From assembly GCF_050946405.1 (NCBI RefSeq), contig NZ_JBMNUS010000008.1, positions 62,001 to 126,000 of the forward strand: a stretch of 64,000 nucleotides of DNA, read 5' to 3'. The stretch comes from Pseudochelatococcus sp050946405 (GTDB taxonomy: Bacteria > Pseudomonadota > Alphaproteobacteria > Rhizobiales > Beijerinckiaceae). The notes beneath the pieces were generated by a model, which saw nothing but the letters and a program-made list of their open reading frames with translations, searched no databases and had not been told where the DNA came from. Positions 33,309-41,257 of this stretch are shown here, one piece after another. How positions within the stretch are numbered: position 1 is the first letter of the stretch; each line of letters begins with the position of its first letter. Made by a program: the position numbers and the translations under genes.

Positions 33309-34324
33309 GCGGGGAACCTCTCGCGTGTCCGGTTGGCGAAGGCGACGAGGCTGAGCATAACCGGCACCTCGACCAGCACGCCCACCACTGTGGCCAGAGC
33401 CGCCCCGGAGTTCAGCCCGAACAGCCCGATCGCCACGGCGACCGCGAGTTCGAAGAAGTTCGACGTGCCGATCAGCGCGCAGGGCGCGGCGACCCGGTGT
33501 GGCACGGCCCAAAGATATGCCCATCCATACCCGAGCGCGAAGATGCCGTAGGACTGGATGATGATCGGGACCGCGATCAGCGCGATCAGCAGCGGTTGCG
33601 CGAGGATCACCGGCCCCTGAAACCCGAAAAGCAGCACGACGGTGATCAGGAGACCCACGACCGAGGCCGGTTTGATCCGTGCCGTGAACGCCGTCACCGC
33701 GGCCTCGCCGCCTTTCGCGATCAGCGCCCGGCGCGTCAGGAGACCCGCAATCAGGGGAATGACGATGTAGAGTACGACCGACAGGATCAGCGTCTCCCAC
33801 GGGACGCTGATGTCGGTCACGCCCAGAAGGAAGGCCACGATGGGGGCGAAGGCGACCACCATGATCAGGTCGTTCACGGAGACCTGGACCAGCGTGTAGT
33901 TGGGATCGCCCTTCGTCAGCTGCGACCAGACGAAAACCATCGCGGTGCAGGGCGCGGCGCCGAGCAGGATCAGGCCCGCGATGTATTCCGGTGCGCGCTC
34001 AGGATCGATCAGCCCGGCAAAGACATGGTTGAAGAACAGGACCGCAAGCGCCGCCATCGTGAAGGGCTTGATCAACCAGTTGATCGCCAGCGTGATGACG
34101 AGACCCTTCGGGCGTTGCCCCACCGCCTTGAGCGATCCGAGATCCACCGCGATCATCATCGGATAGACCATCGCCCAGATCAGGACGGCGACGACGAGGT
34201 TGACCGAGGCGACCTCCAGCGCGGCCAGCGCGCCGAAGAGACCCGGCACGAGGCTGCCGAGGACGAGCCCGGCCAGGATGCAGAGGGTGACCCAGAGGGT
34301 CAGCCAGCGTTCAAACAGGCTCAT
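33305..34324 (-). CDS. acr3: Arsenite efflux permease Acr3
   Basis: A 339-residue inner-membrane protein with about ten helices. The conserved Cys motif GAAPCTAMVFVWS lies in the middle and is essential in characterised Acr3 proteins. ALIGTSNFFELAVAVAIGLF is the second family block. It exports arsenite using the proton gradient. Start and stop overlap arsR and arsC by four bases each. Family assignment is firm. Confidence 0.95.
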   Translation of the reverse strand: MSLFERWLTLWVTLCILAGLVLGSLVPGLFGALAALEVASVNLVVAVLIWAMVYPMMIAVDLGSLKAVGQRPKGLVITLAINWLIKPFTMAALAVLFFNHVFAGLIDPERAPEYIAGLILLGAAPCTAMVFVWSQLTKGDPNYTLVQVSVNDLIMVVAFAPIVAFLLGVTDISVPWETLILSVVLYIVIPLIAGLLTRRALIAKGGEAAVTAFTARIKPASVVGLLITVVLLFGFQGPVILAQPLLIALIAVPIIIQSYGIFALGYGWAYLWAVPHRVAAPCALIGTSNFFELAVAVAIGLFGLNSGAALATVVGVLVEVPVMLSLVAFANRTRERFPA

Positions 34325-34644
34325 GAAAGTTCCTTCTCGTCGGGCATGCAGCAGACCGCGGCGGACGGCGCGGTCAGCGTGCCGATGAATTCTGCCAGCG
34401 GCTCGAGCGCGGCGGGGTTCAACGCGTAGCAAGTACGCGGGCCAGATATCTCGCCGGTGATGACCCCGGCGGCCTTCAGGATGCGCAGATGCTCGGACAC
34501 CGTGGATTGTGCGAGGCCGACAGCCTCCACGATGTCGCCGCCGATGCAGCCGGGCGTGGCCAGCAGCAGCCGGAGGATGCGCAGCCGTGCCGGATGCGCA
34601 AGCGCCTTGGCCCGGTCAGCGATCTCGGTGTCAGAATCCTGCAT
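34321..34644 (-). CDS. arsR: ArsR-family arsenic repressor
   Basis: A 107-residue winged-helix protein. Residues about 15-75 include LAHPARLRILRLLLATPGCI and the recognition region GLAQSTVSEHLRILKAAGVI. Near the C-terminus a Cys pair (AAVCCMPDEK) and an isolated Cys (GPRTCYALN) are the likely As(III) ligands. The start MQDSDTEIADRAKAL is chosen because it fits the family and lies just after a palindromic operator. It heads the ars operon and probably autoregulates it. Confidence 0.93.
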   Translation of the reverse strand: MQDSDTEIADRAKALAHPARLRILRLLLATPGCIGGDIVEAVGLAQSTVSEHLRILKAAGVITGEISGPRTCYALNPAALEPLAEFIGTLTAPSAAVCCMPDEKELS

Positions 34645-34665
34645 GAGCAATCCCCATGGTCGCCA

Positions 34666-34681
34666 ATCGTCGATAGACGAT
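34666..34681. promoter_or_regulatory. Palindromic operator of the arsR-acr3-arsC-arsH operon
   Basis: ATCGTCGATAGACGAT consists of perfect 6-base arms around GATA, 21 bases upstream of the arsR ATG. Its position and symmetry fit ArsR binding over its own promoter. Confidence 0.65.
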
Positions 34682-34689
34682 AAATGTGG

Positions 34690-35071
34690 TGCACACAATG
34701 GTGTTCGCTGCAGAGCAACCATCGTGCCCAAACGGGCGAAGCGAACTCTCGTGATCGTTTTAAATCAATCAGTTAAGGTGGAGAAGGTTGGATATCAGGC
34801 CCATCCCCTCCGCCATTTCCACTTAAAATCGCTGATAAATTTGCTTCGGAAACCGATCGGTCTGCGGACTGTTCGTATCAAATCAGGAGTGAGTCGCAGC
34901 TCGAAAACGCGGTCGGCTCGGGTAGGCTCGATTGAACTTCGAGCCAATCTCGACTAATTTGCGAGAATAGGCGGAAACTGTGGCCTATCGAAATTCCTTC
35001 GCCGCTTAAGACATGTCCGGGGCGGACCGGCGCAGCGAATTGGGAGCCATCGAAGGCTCCGGGAGCCACGG
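34690..35071. other. Gene-free, lower-GC junction between ars operon and PACE gene
   Basis: About 380 bases with no convincing gene. Contents seen are the upstream part of the arsR promoter region, an AT-rich stretch around 34755-34830 containing an imperfect GC-rich stem (GGTGGAG near 34778 with CTCCGCC near 34808), and a GGAGCC/GGCTCC hairpin (35043-35060) just before the PACE start. It probably marks a junction between DNA of different origin. Confidence 0.5.
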
Positions 35072-35533
35072 ATGTTCATCCTTGAACCGCGCCTGCGGCG
35101 CGCCATCTATGTAATTGTCTTCGAGATTATGGCTATTGCGCTTTCGACCATTCTGTTGATGGTGCTTAGCGGGAGCAACGCGGGCAATTCGTTGCCTGCT
35201 GCCGTAGTCGTATCGGTGATCGCAATCATTTGGAACTATATATTCAATACGATGTTTGAGGCATATGAACGCCGGCTTCGGATTGTTAAAAGAACCTTGA
35301 AGATTCGTTCCGTTCATGCTGTCGGGTTTGAGCTTGGGCTTTTTATTTTTACGATCCCGCTTTACATGGTATGGTATCATGTCGGATTTGCGGAAGCCTT
35401 CATGATGGAAGTATCAATACTGGTTTTCTTTCTTTTTTATACTTTCGTATTCACTTTGGTTTTCGATGCAATATTCCCATTGCCTCAACATCCCACTCAT
35501 CATAAATCCGGCAAGGCTATAGTTGCCGATTAG
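35072..35533 (+). CDS. PACE-family (AceI-like) multidrug/biocide efflux protein
   Basis: A 153-residue inner-membrane protein made of two bacterial transmembrane pair units (about residues 8-70 and 80-145), each with two helices. Family marks are the Glu in helix 1 (VIVFEIM, Glu18), the IIWNYIFNTMFEAYERR block and the second-unit GFELGLF. PACE proteins export cationic biocides such as chlorhexidine or short polyamines using proton exchange. GC is clearly below the surrounding genes, pointing to separate transfer. The gene stands alone and converges on marC. Confidence 0.88.
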   Translation: MFILEPRLRRAIYVIVFEIMAIALSTILLMVLSGSNAGNSLPAAVVVSVIAIIWNYIFNTMFEAYERRLRIVKRTLKIRSVHAVGFELGLFIFTIPLYMVWYHVGFAEAFMMEVSILVFFLFYTFVFTLVFDAIFPLPQHPTHHKSGKAIVAD

Positions 35534-35648
35534 AGCATTTCGGCGTTTCATTGATTCGACGCGCCTGCCTTGTCGGCGAACATGAGCACGGGGAACGCTG
35601 CGTCGACTTCCCGAACGATCTGGTCGTCGCGCGAGGCGATACAAGGTG

Positions 35649-36311
35649 CTACAGCGTGGCGAACTCCGTATGGAATTCCTTTATGCCGGATGCGAGGAAC
35701 TGGACCGCCACGCAGGTGAGAAGAAATCCCATAATCTTCGTTACGGCCTGAATGCCATGCTCGCCAAGGGCCTTCCCGATAAGGCGGGCGGACGCCAGGG
35801 CGAGATAAGCGATGCATGTCGTGATCGCGATACCGGCCAGCACAATTGCATATCCGGCAACCTGTTGGTTCTCCGGGATTTGCGACCCGAAGCCCATGAC
35901 GACGGCGATCGATCCCGGCCCTGAGAGGCTGGGCATGGCCAAGGGGGAAAACGAATAATCGATATTGGCCCGCTTGATGTCGGCAGGGGCCGCGTCAACG
36001 CTGGAAGCTGTGTCTTCACCTGAAAAGATCATTCTCAACGCCAGTATCATTATGATTATGCCACCGGCAATGCGGATGCCGGGCATCGAGATGCCGAAGA
36101 CGGCAATGATGCCGTTACCGAGCAGCAGGAATGTTGCCAGTATGGAGAATGCATAAATACATGCTTTCCTGGCCTGTCTTCTTTTGTGAGCTTCCGGCAT
36201 GCCCCCGGTCAGTGAAAGGTATATGGGTATTGTGACCAATGGATTCATAATTGGTAAAAGGCCGACGACCACCAACAGAATGTATCTTGCCGCATCAATA
36301 ATATCTGACAT
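35649..36311 (-). CDS. MarC-family membrane protein
   Basis: A 220-residue protein with six predicted membrane helices and the MarC/UPF0056 pattern: LLPIMNPLVTIPIYLSLTGG near the N-terminus and FSPLAMPSLSGPGSIAVVMG in the middle. The function of the family is unresolved; early links to multidrug resistance were not upheld. The start MSDIIDAARYI at 36311 matches family N-termini; the frame extends further upstream but looks non-coding. GC is moderate compared with neighbours. Confidence 0.88.
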   Translation of the reverse strand: MSDIIDAARYILLVVVGLLPIMNPLVTIPIYLSLTGGMPEAHKRRQARKACIYAFSILATFLLLGNGIIAVFGISMPGIRIAGGIIIMILALRMIFSGEDTASSVDAAPADIKRANIDYSFSPLAMPSLSGPGSIAVVMGFGSQIPENQQVAGYAIVLAGIAITTCIAYLALASARLIGKALGEHGIQAVTKIMGFLLTCVAVQFLASGIKEFHTEFATL

Positions 36312-36499
36312 TTGATGTTCCCGCCTGCGCCTGGATGTCGTCTCCCTCGTGACGGCCTGTCTACCACAGTTCGCCGGAGAGATGCGCACTCCAGCGACCG
36401 ACATCCGCCAAAGCGGCTCCTGATCGATGGGAACATGTCATCAGACAGCGCGTTTCTTCCTGACGCAGCACGCCCGCAGGGCTTGCCAAGGAGGGAACA

Positions 36500-36781
36500 A
36501 TGAAGACGCATCGCGTTCTCGCCGCGTCCGTTGCCATCGCCGCCGGAGTGCTTCTTTCAGGTTGCGTTTCGGGATACGGGCCTCGGTACGATGATGACTA
36601 TCCCGGCGCAGATGGGCAATCCATGTACTCGTCGCGGCATGGTCATTGGGAACGGCAGCCCTACTTCGACCCATATGTCCGACCCGCACCTGTATATTGG
36701 GAGCGCCGCGTCTATCGTTCCAGGCCGGTGTACGGCGTGCCGCCCGGCTACTACAGGGGCTACGGGCCTCGCAGATGGTGA
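36500..36781 (+). CDS. Small Tyr/Arg/Pro-rich lipoprotein
   Basis: A 93-residue protein with a signal peptide (MKTHRVLAASVAIAAG) and lipobox LLSGC, so probably lipidated at Cys22. The mature part is rich in Tyr, Arg, Pro and Gly (PVYGVPPGYYRGYGPRRW at the end), a composition common in small rhizobial envelope lipoproteins of unknown function. AGGAGGG gives an excellent ribosome site. No partner gene is evident. Confidence 0.75.
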   Translation: MKTHRVLAASVAIAAGVLLSGCVSGYGPRYDDDYPGADGQSMYSSRHGHWERQPYFDPYVRPAPVYWERRVYRSRPVYGVPPGYYRGYGPRRW

Positions 36782-36956
36782 TGCGGAACCGGCGCCGGTC
36801 CACCGCAAGGCGGTCGAGGCGATCGCTCGTTCGGCATTGGCTCAGGCCATGGCATTCCGCCGCATCCGGGCGCATGGCGTCAGGCGGGCCAGAAGATGGA
36901 CCTGTCGATCGCCAATCCGGTTTCACCAGTAATTTCAAGGTAGCTATCAAGAAAAG

Positions 36957-37041
36957 TGGTGCGGGTGGTCGGAATCGAACCGACACTCCTTTCGGAACCG
37001 GATTTTGAGTCCGGCGCGTCTACCAGTTCCACCACACCCGC
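36957..37041 (-). tRNA. tRNA-Leu (CAA)
   Basis: The minus strand folds as a class II tRNA: acceptor GCGGGTG with CACCCGC, anticodon loop CTCAAAA (anticodon CAA), a variable arm (TTCCGAAAGGAGT region), T-loop GGTTCGATTCC, and an encoded ACCA end. The 3' end points left toward the accessory DNA, so it is a candidate integration site. Confidence 0.95.
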
Positions 37042-37276
37042 ACAAATTCCACGCGTTTCAGGACAGCGGCACGATCCCCGAATCCAACATACGCGAGAGC
37101 ATGACGTTTGCCATATGGGGGCGGCATAAGTCCAGCCCTCACAGCGATGTTTTTCGTGTAAAAGTATTGTCGTTCGGGTGAAACCGGCCTGATCCGTGAA
37201 GCCTTGCGGTCCTGCTCCCTCCTTGCAATTATGGCCGCGCGGGCGGACAGTGCGTCCGTTCGAGGGAGAAATGCTC

Positions 37277-37987
37277 ATGGCAGTCAACAAGGTTTATCCT
37301 GATGCGGGCGCGGCGCTGGAAGGCGTGGTGCGCGACGGCATCACCATCATGGCCGGGGGCTTCGGCCTGTGCGGCATCCCGGAAAAGCTGATCGACGCGC
37401 TTGTGGACAGCGGCGTCAAGGATCTCACCATCATTTCCAACAATTGCGGCATCGATGGCGCCGGTCTGGGCAAGTTGCTGGAGCGTGGGCAGATACGCAA
37501 GATGATTTCATCCTATGTCGGTGAAAACAAGCTTTTTGCGGAGCAATACCTGTCCGGCGCGCTGGAACTTGAGTTCAATCCGCAAGGCACGCTGGCCGAG
37601 CGCATCCGCGCCGGCGGCGCGGGTATCCCGGCCTTCTTCACCAAGACCGGTGTCGGCACGCTGGTGGCGGAAGGCAAGGAACTGCGCGAATTCGATGGCG
37701 AGACCTATGTCATGGAACGCGCGCTCAAGGCCGATCTCGCTATCGTCAAGGCCCAGAAGGGCGATACCGAGGGCAACCTCGTCTTCAACAAGACCGCCCG
37801 CAACTTCAACCCGGAGATGGCGACGGCGGCCGCCGTTACCGTCGTCGAGGTGGAGGAACTCGTGGAGGTCGGCGGCATCGATCCCGACGCCGTGCATACG
37901 CCCGGCATTTTCGTGTCGCGGATCATTCATGGCATCAATTATGAAAAGCGCATCGAACGGGTGACGACCCGCCCGCGCGCGGCCTGA
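37277..37987 (+). CDS. 3-oxoacid CoA-transferase subunit A
   Basis: A 236-residue alpha subunit of a family I CoA transferase. The CoA-binding GGFGLCGIPEKLIDAL is at about residues 26-41, followed by the TIISNNCGIDGAGLGKLLER block. With subunit B it moves CoA from succinyl-CoA to a 3-oxoacid such as acetoacetate or 3-oxoadipate; the exact acid cannot be decided. The ATG at 37277 is chosen because AGGGAG lies 8 bases upstream; ATG 37271 is too close. Subunit B follows after 11 bases. Confidence 0.92.
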   Translation: MAVNKVYPDAGAALEGVVRDGITIMAGGFGLCGIPEKLIDALVDSGVKDLTIISNNCGIDGAGLGKLLERGQIRKMISSYVGENKLFAEQYLSGALELEFNPQGTLAERIRAGGAGIPAFFTKTGVGTLVAEGKELREFDGETYVMERALKADLAIVKAQKGDTEGNLVFNKTARNFNPEMATAAAVTVVEVEELVEVGGIDPDAVHTPGIFVSRIIHGINYEKRIERVTTRPRAA

Positions 37988-37998
37988 GGGAGGCAGAC

Positions 37999-38643
<645 letters not shown>

Positions 38644-38651
38644 GATATCCA

Positions 38652-38685
38652 CAGGCGAGACGCTTGATCAGCAGCGTTTCGCCTG
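38652..38685 (+). terminator. Long hairpin after the CoA-transferase genes
   Basis: CAGGCGAGACGCT (38652-38664) pairs with AGCGTTTCGCCTG (38673-38685), 13 pairs with one G-T, around an 8-base loop, 8 bases after the stop. No clear T-run follows, so termination strength is uncertain. Confidence 0.5.
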
Positions 38686-38782
38686 CATTCCGCGATTTAT
38701 CGGCGATGGTGCTTGCGGACAGGAAAACACGGCGCTATAAGGCGTTCCTGTCCTGCTTGCCCTTGGGCGGCGGAAGAAGTGT

Positions 38783-38859
38783 CGGAGCGTAGCGCAGTCT
38801 GGTAGCGCACCTCGTTCGGGACGAGGGGGTCGGAGGTTCGAATCCTCTCGCTCCGACCA
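38783..38859 (+). tRNA. tRNA-Pro (CGG)
   Basis: A 77-base cloverleaf: acceptor CGGAGCG with CGCTCCG, anticodon loop TTCGGGA (anticodon CGG), T-loop GGTTCGAATCC and encoded ACCA. It stands alone between the CoA-transferase and DUF4105 genes. Confidence 0.96.
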
Positions 38860-39090
38860 ACACAACCGCAAATCAGTAGCAATATTGCAGGAAGCATGAT
38901 GTCCTCTGCGGATGTTGTCGCCTGCTCTCCCCTTGATCGCCTTGCGCACGATGACCCGCGCTCCGCCGCGTGGAATCTGTTGACAATCCTTCGCGTCTGA
39001 ACGACCCAAAACCGGACAGAAAACCGCTGTCCGGGAAATCGGTGGCGCGCAATCCGGGCGCATGCAAGCCAGAGGGCGGATGTAGCAACC

Positions 39091-40104
39091 ATGACGGCAC
39101 GCACGATTGTCTTTCTGGCGCGGATATCCGCTGCTCTCGCCGGTGTAATGGTGGTTGTGCTCAGTCTCTACGGCGCACTGGCGATTCATTACTGGATCTC
39201 GTGGCCCGACCGCGTGCGCGAGACAGGCGCATGGGCGTTTCCGGTCGTCGTTCTGTGCTTGTGGTTCGTTCCCGGAAAATGGCTGTGGCCGCGACGCGGC
39301 GTCGCGCTGGCGCTCGTTGGCGCTCTTTTTGCCGCCTACGTCGCCAAGGAGCCGATCGAGCGGGACTGGATCGATCTGCAAAGCAAACAGGCTTCCGTCA
39401 TTATCGACGGCGATCAGGTGACGATCGTCAATTTCAGGGATGCGATTCATCGTCCGGGAGAGCCTTCCGAGGTGCGCTGGACAACGGAAAGCTTCGATCT
39501 CTCGCAACTCGAAGGCGCGGACCTGATCATCCAGCCCTTCGGCGGCGTGAAGGCCCTTGCCCACGTCATGCTGTCGTTCGGTTTCTCGGATGGCCGCCAC
39601 GTGGCGGTGTCGATCGAGGCGCGGCGGGTCAAGGGCGGTCGCTTCGATGCGCTCGCCGGCCTTTTCCGTCACGACCAGATCTACCCGGAAATCGGCGCCG
39701 AGCGGGATCTTTTCTGGCAACGGCTTGCCAGAACTCCGCCGGATGAGCTGCAAATTTATCCCATCCTCCGGGGGCGTGACGCCGTGCGGGCGTATTTCGA
39801 GCGGATTCTCGCCTTCGTCAACGAGGTGCACGAGCGTCCGCGTTTTTACTCGACCCTGCGCGAAAGCTGCATGACCACGCTGATGAACCTCGCTCCGGGG
39901 AACTTCATGCCGGTTCCGTGGTATGACATCAGGCGATGGGTGCCCGGCTATTCGCTGAGCCTGTTCCAGCAACTGGGGCTGGTGGACGGCACCGTGCCTG
40001 CGCAGGATCTGCGCGCGATGCGCAGGTTGCGCGACGATGTTTCGCCTCCGTGGCAGTTTCCTTCGGACGCGGCATGGAGCGCTTATCTGAGAAGCGGCTT
40101 CTGA
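39091..40104 (+). CDS. DUF4105 membrane protein
   Basis: A 337-residue protein with two or three N-terminal membrane helices (about 7-32, 46-62, 68-84) and a periplasmic DUF4105 domain (Lnb N-terminal-like). Family features are DGDQVTIVNFRDAIHRPGEP, LAHVMLSFGFSDGRHVAVSI and FYSTLRESCMTTLMNLAPGN. The conserved His and Cys resemble a papain-like catalytic pair, so a peptidase or acyl-transfer role has been suggested for the family, but none is shown. No operon partner is present. Confidence 0.85.
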   Translation: MTARTIVFLARISAALAGVMVVVLSLYGALAIHYWISWPDRVRETGAWAFPVVVLCLWFVPGKWLWPRRGVALALVGALFAAYVAKEPIERDWIDLQSKQASVIIDGDQVTIVNFRDAIHRPGEPSEVRWTTESFDLSQLEGADLIIQPFGGVKALAHVMLSFGFSDGRHVAVSIEARRVKGGRFDALAGLFRHDQIYPEIGAERDLFWQRLARTPPDELQIYPILRGRDAVRAYFERILAFVNEVHERPRFYSTLRESCMTTLMNLAPGNFMPVPWYDIRRWVPGYSLSLFQQLGLVDGTVPAQDLRAMRRLRDDVSPPWQFPSDAAWSAYLRSGF

Positions 40105-40364
40105 ACGATGTGCCGCGCATTCGCCTGACGGCGTTCCGCTTCGAGAAGAACCTGTCTTGCGCGGACGGTGTGGCGCTCTGGAACAAGCGTCGGGTCCCGA
40201 TCGACGAAACGCCGGAGGCCGGCAAATTCCCGGCCGACGGACCGGACGGATTTTCTGCCTGTGGACAAAGCGGCAAATTCCGCTTCCATCGCGCTGGACA
40301 TCGCAATCCTATGTCTCTATAAGAACCAGATCGCGGCGGCAGACACGACCTGCAAACGCCGTGA

Positions 40365-40440
40365 GCCCAGATAGCTCAGTTGGTAGAGCATGCGACTGAA
40401 AATCGCAGTGTCGCTGGTTCGATTCCGGCTCTGGGCACCA
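40365..40440 (+). tRNA. tRNA-Phe (GAA)
   Basis: A 76-base cloverleaf: acceptor GCCCAGA with TCTGGGC, anticodon loop CTGAAAA (anticodon GAA), T-loop GGTTCGATTCC and encoded ACCA. Confidence 0.97.
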
Positions 40441-40532
40441 TCTGATCTTCCTCCCGGATTTTTCGCGTGATAGATGCCCGCCCCTTACAGGGAGCCGGGC
40501 CCTTGGTCCTGCTGCGGGCGTGTCGTGGCTTG

Positions 40533-41117
40533 TCATGACAGAAGATTCGGCATGATCCGGCGGATTTCGGCTTTCAGCGTTTCCGCCGGAAGGCGGCCGA
40601 GACGGTCCGCCATCCCCAGCGAGACGATACCGTGTATTGCCGCGTAAAGCGTGCGCGCGCGCAGGAATGCCTCGTCATCCGGCAGATTCGGGTGCAGCGT
40701 TCGCAACTTGCCCGCGATACGGCGAAACAGCCGGAAATGATCTTCCCGATGCCATTCCGGCAGCGGCTGCGGCATCCGGTGCTCGAACAGCGCGGACCAG
40801 ACATGATAGTTGCCGGCCGCGAAATCCATGTAGGCACCGGCCATGGCGCAGAGTTGGCCCGCGATGTCTCCGCCCTGATCGTGCCGCTCGACATCGTCCA
40901 GAGCGGCGGCGAGCCTTGCCAGGGTGCGGGCGTTGACATGCAGCGCGAGGCCATCCAGATCGGCGAAATGGGTGTAGATCGTGCCGACCGAACATCCTGA
41001 TGCCCTGGCGACGTCACGGATGTTCAGGTGCCCTATGCCCTTCTCGGCGACGATACGTTCGGCGGCGTCGAGAATGTCGTTTCGCCTGCGCTCGTTCGCC
41101 TCTTCCCGGACACCCAT
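40533..41117 (-). CDS. TetR-family repressor
   Basis: A 194-residue regulator. The N-terminal helix-turn-helix is at about residues 10-55 (LDAAERIVAEKGIGHLNIRD; GCSVGTIYTHFADLDGLALH), and the C-terminal domain resembles TetR proteins controlling lipid or solvent genes. The start at 41117 (MGVREEANERR) is chosen because the upstream extension runs through the operators. It is divergent from the acyltransferase-ligase gene, and the shared region contains inverted repeats, so it probably represses itself and that gene. The ligand may be a fatty acid derivative; this is inferred. Confidence 0.88.
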   Translation of the reverse strand: MGVREEANERRRNDILDAAERIVAEKGIGHLNIRDVARASGCSVGTIYTHFADLDGLALHVNARTLARLAAALDDVERHDQGGDIAGQLCAMAGAYMDFAAGNYHVWSALFEHRMPQPLPEWHREDHFRLFRRIAGKLRTLHPNLPDDEAFLRARTLYAAIHGIVSLGMADRLGRLPAETLKAEIRRIMPNLLS

Positions 41118-41142
41118 GAATCGCACTCCTGTCCAAAAAAGT

Positions 41143-41211
41143 GAACAATGTTCATAAATGTGCTTGAACATCGTTCGGAAATAGATATCCTGATTTCCGA
41201 ACGATGTTCAA
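41143..41211. promoter_or_regulatory. Cluster of TetR operator repeats with a perfect 18-base inverted repeat
   Basis: Three GAAC-N3-GTTC elements occur: 41143-41153, 41166-41176 and 41199-41209. The last two are cores of a perfect 18-base inverted repeat, TTGAACATCGTTCGGAAA (41164-41181) against its complement (41194-41211), with a 12-base spacer. They lie between the divergent tetR and aas-like genes. Confidence 0.75.
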
Positions 41212-41257
41212 TCTGTTTCTGCGGAGCATCTGCCCGCGGATGGCTCTGGAGCGCAAG

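Noticed and set aside
34775..34815. Possible tRNA-Ser 3' end acting as an att site
   Set aside because: CCCCTCCGCCA resembles a tRNA-Ser acceptor end, but the required T-loop sequence is absent; it is more likely just an imperfect hairpin.
35551..35751. 66-codon ORF between PACE and marC genes
   Set aside because: Overlaps the marC 3' end on the other strand, with no motif or ribosome site.
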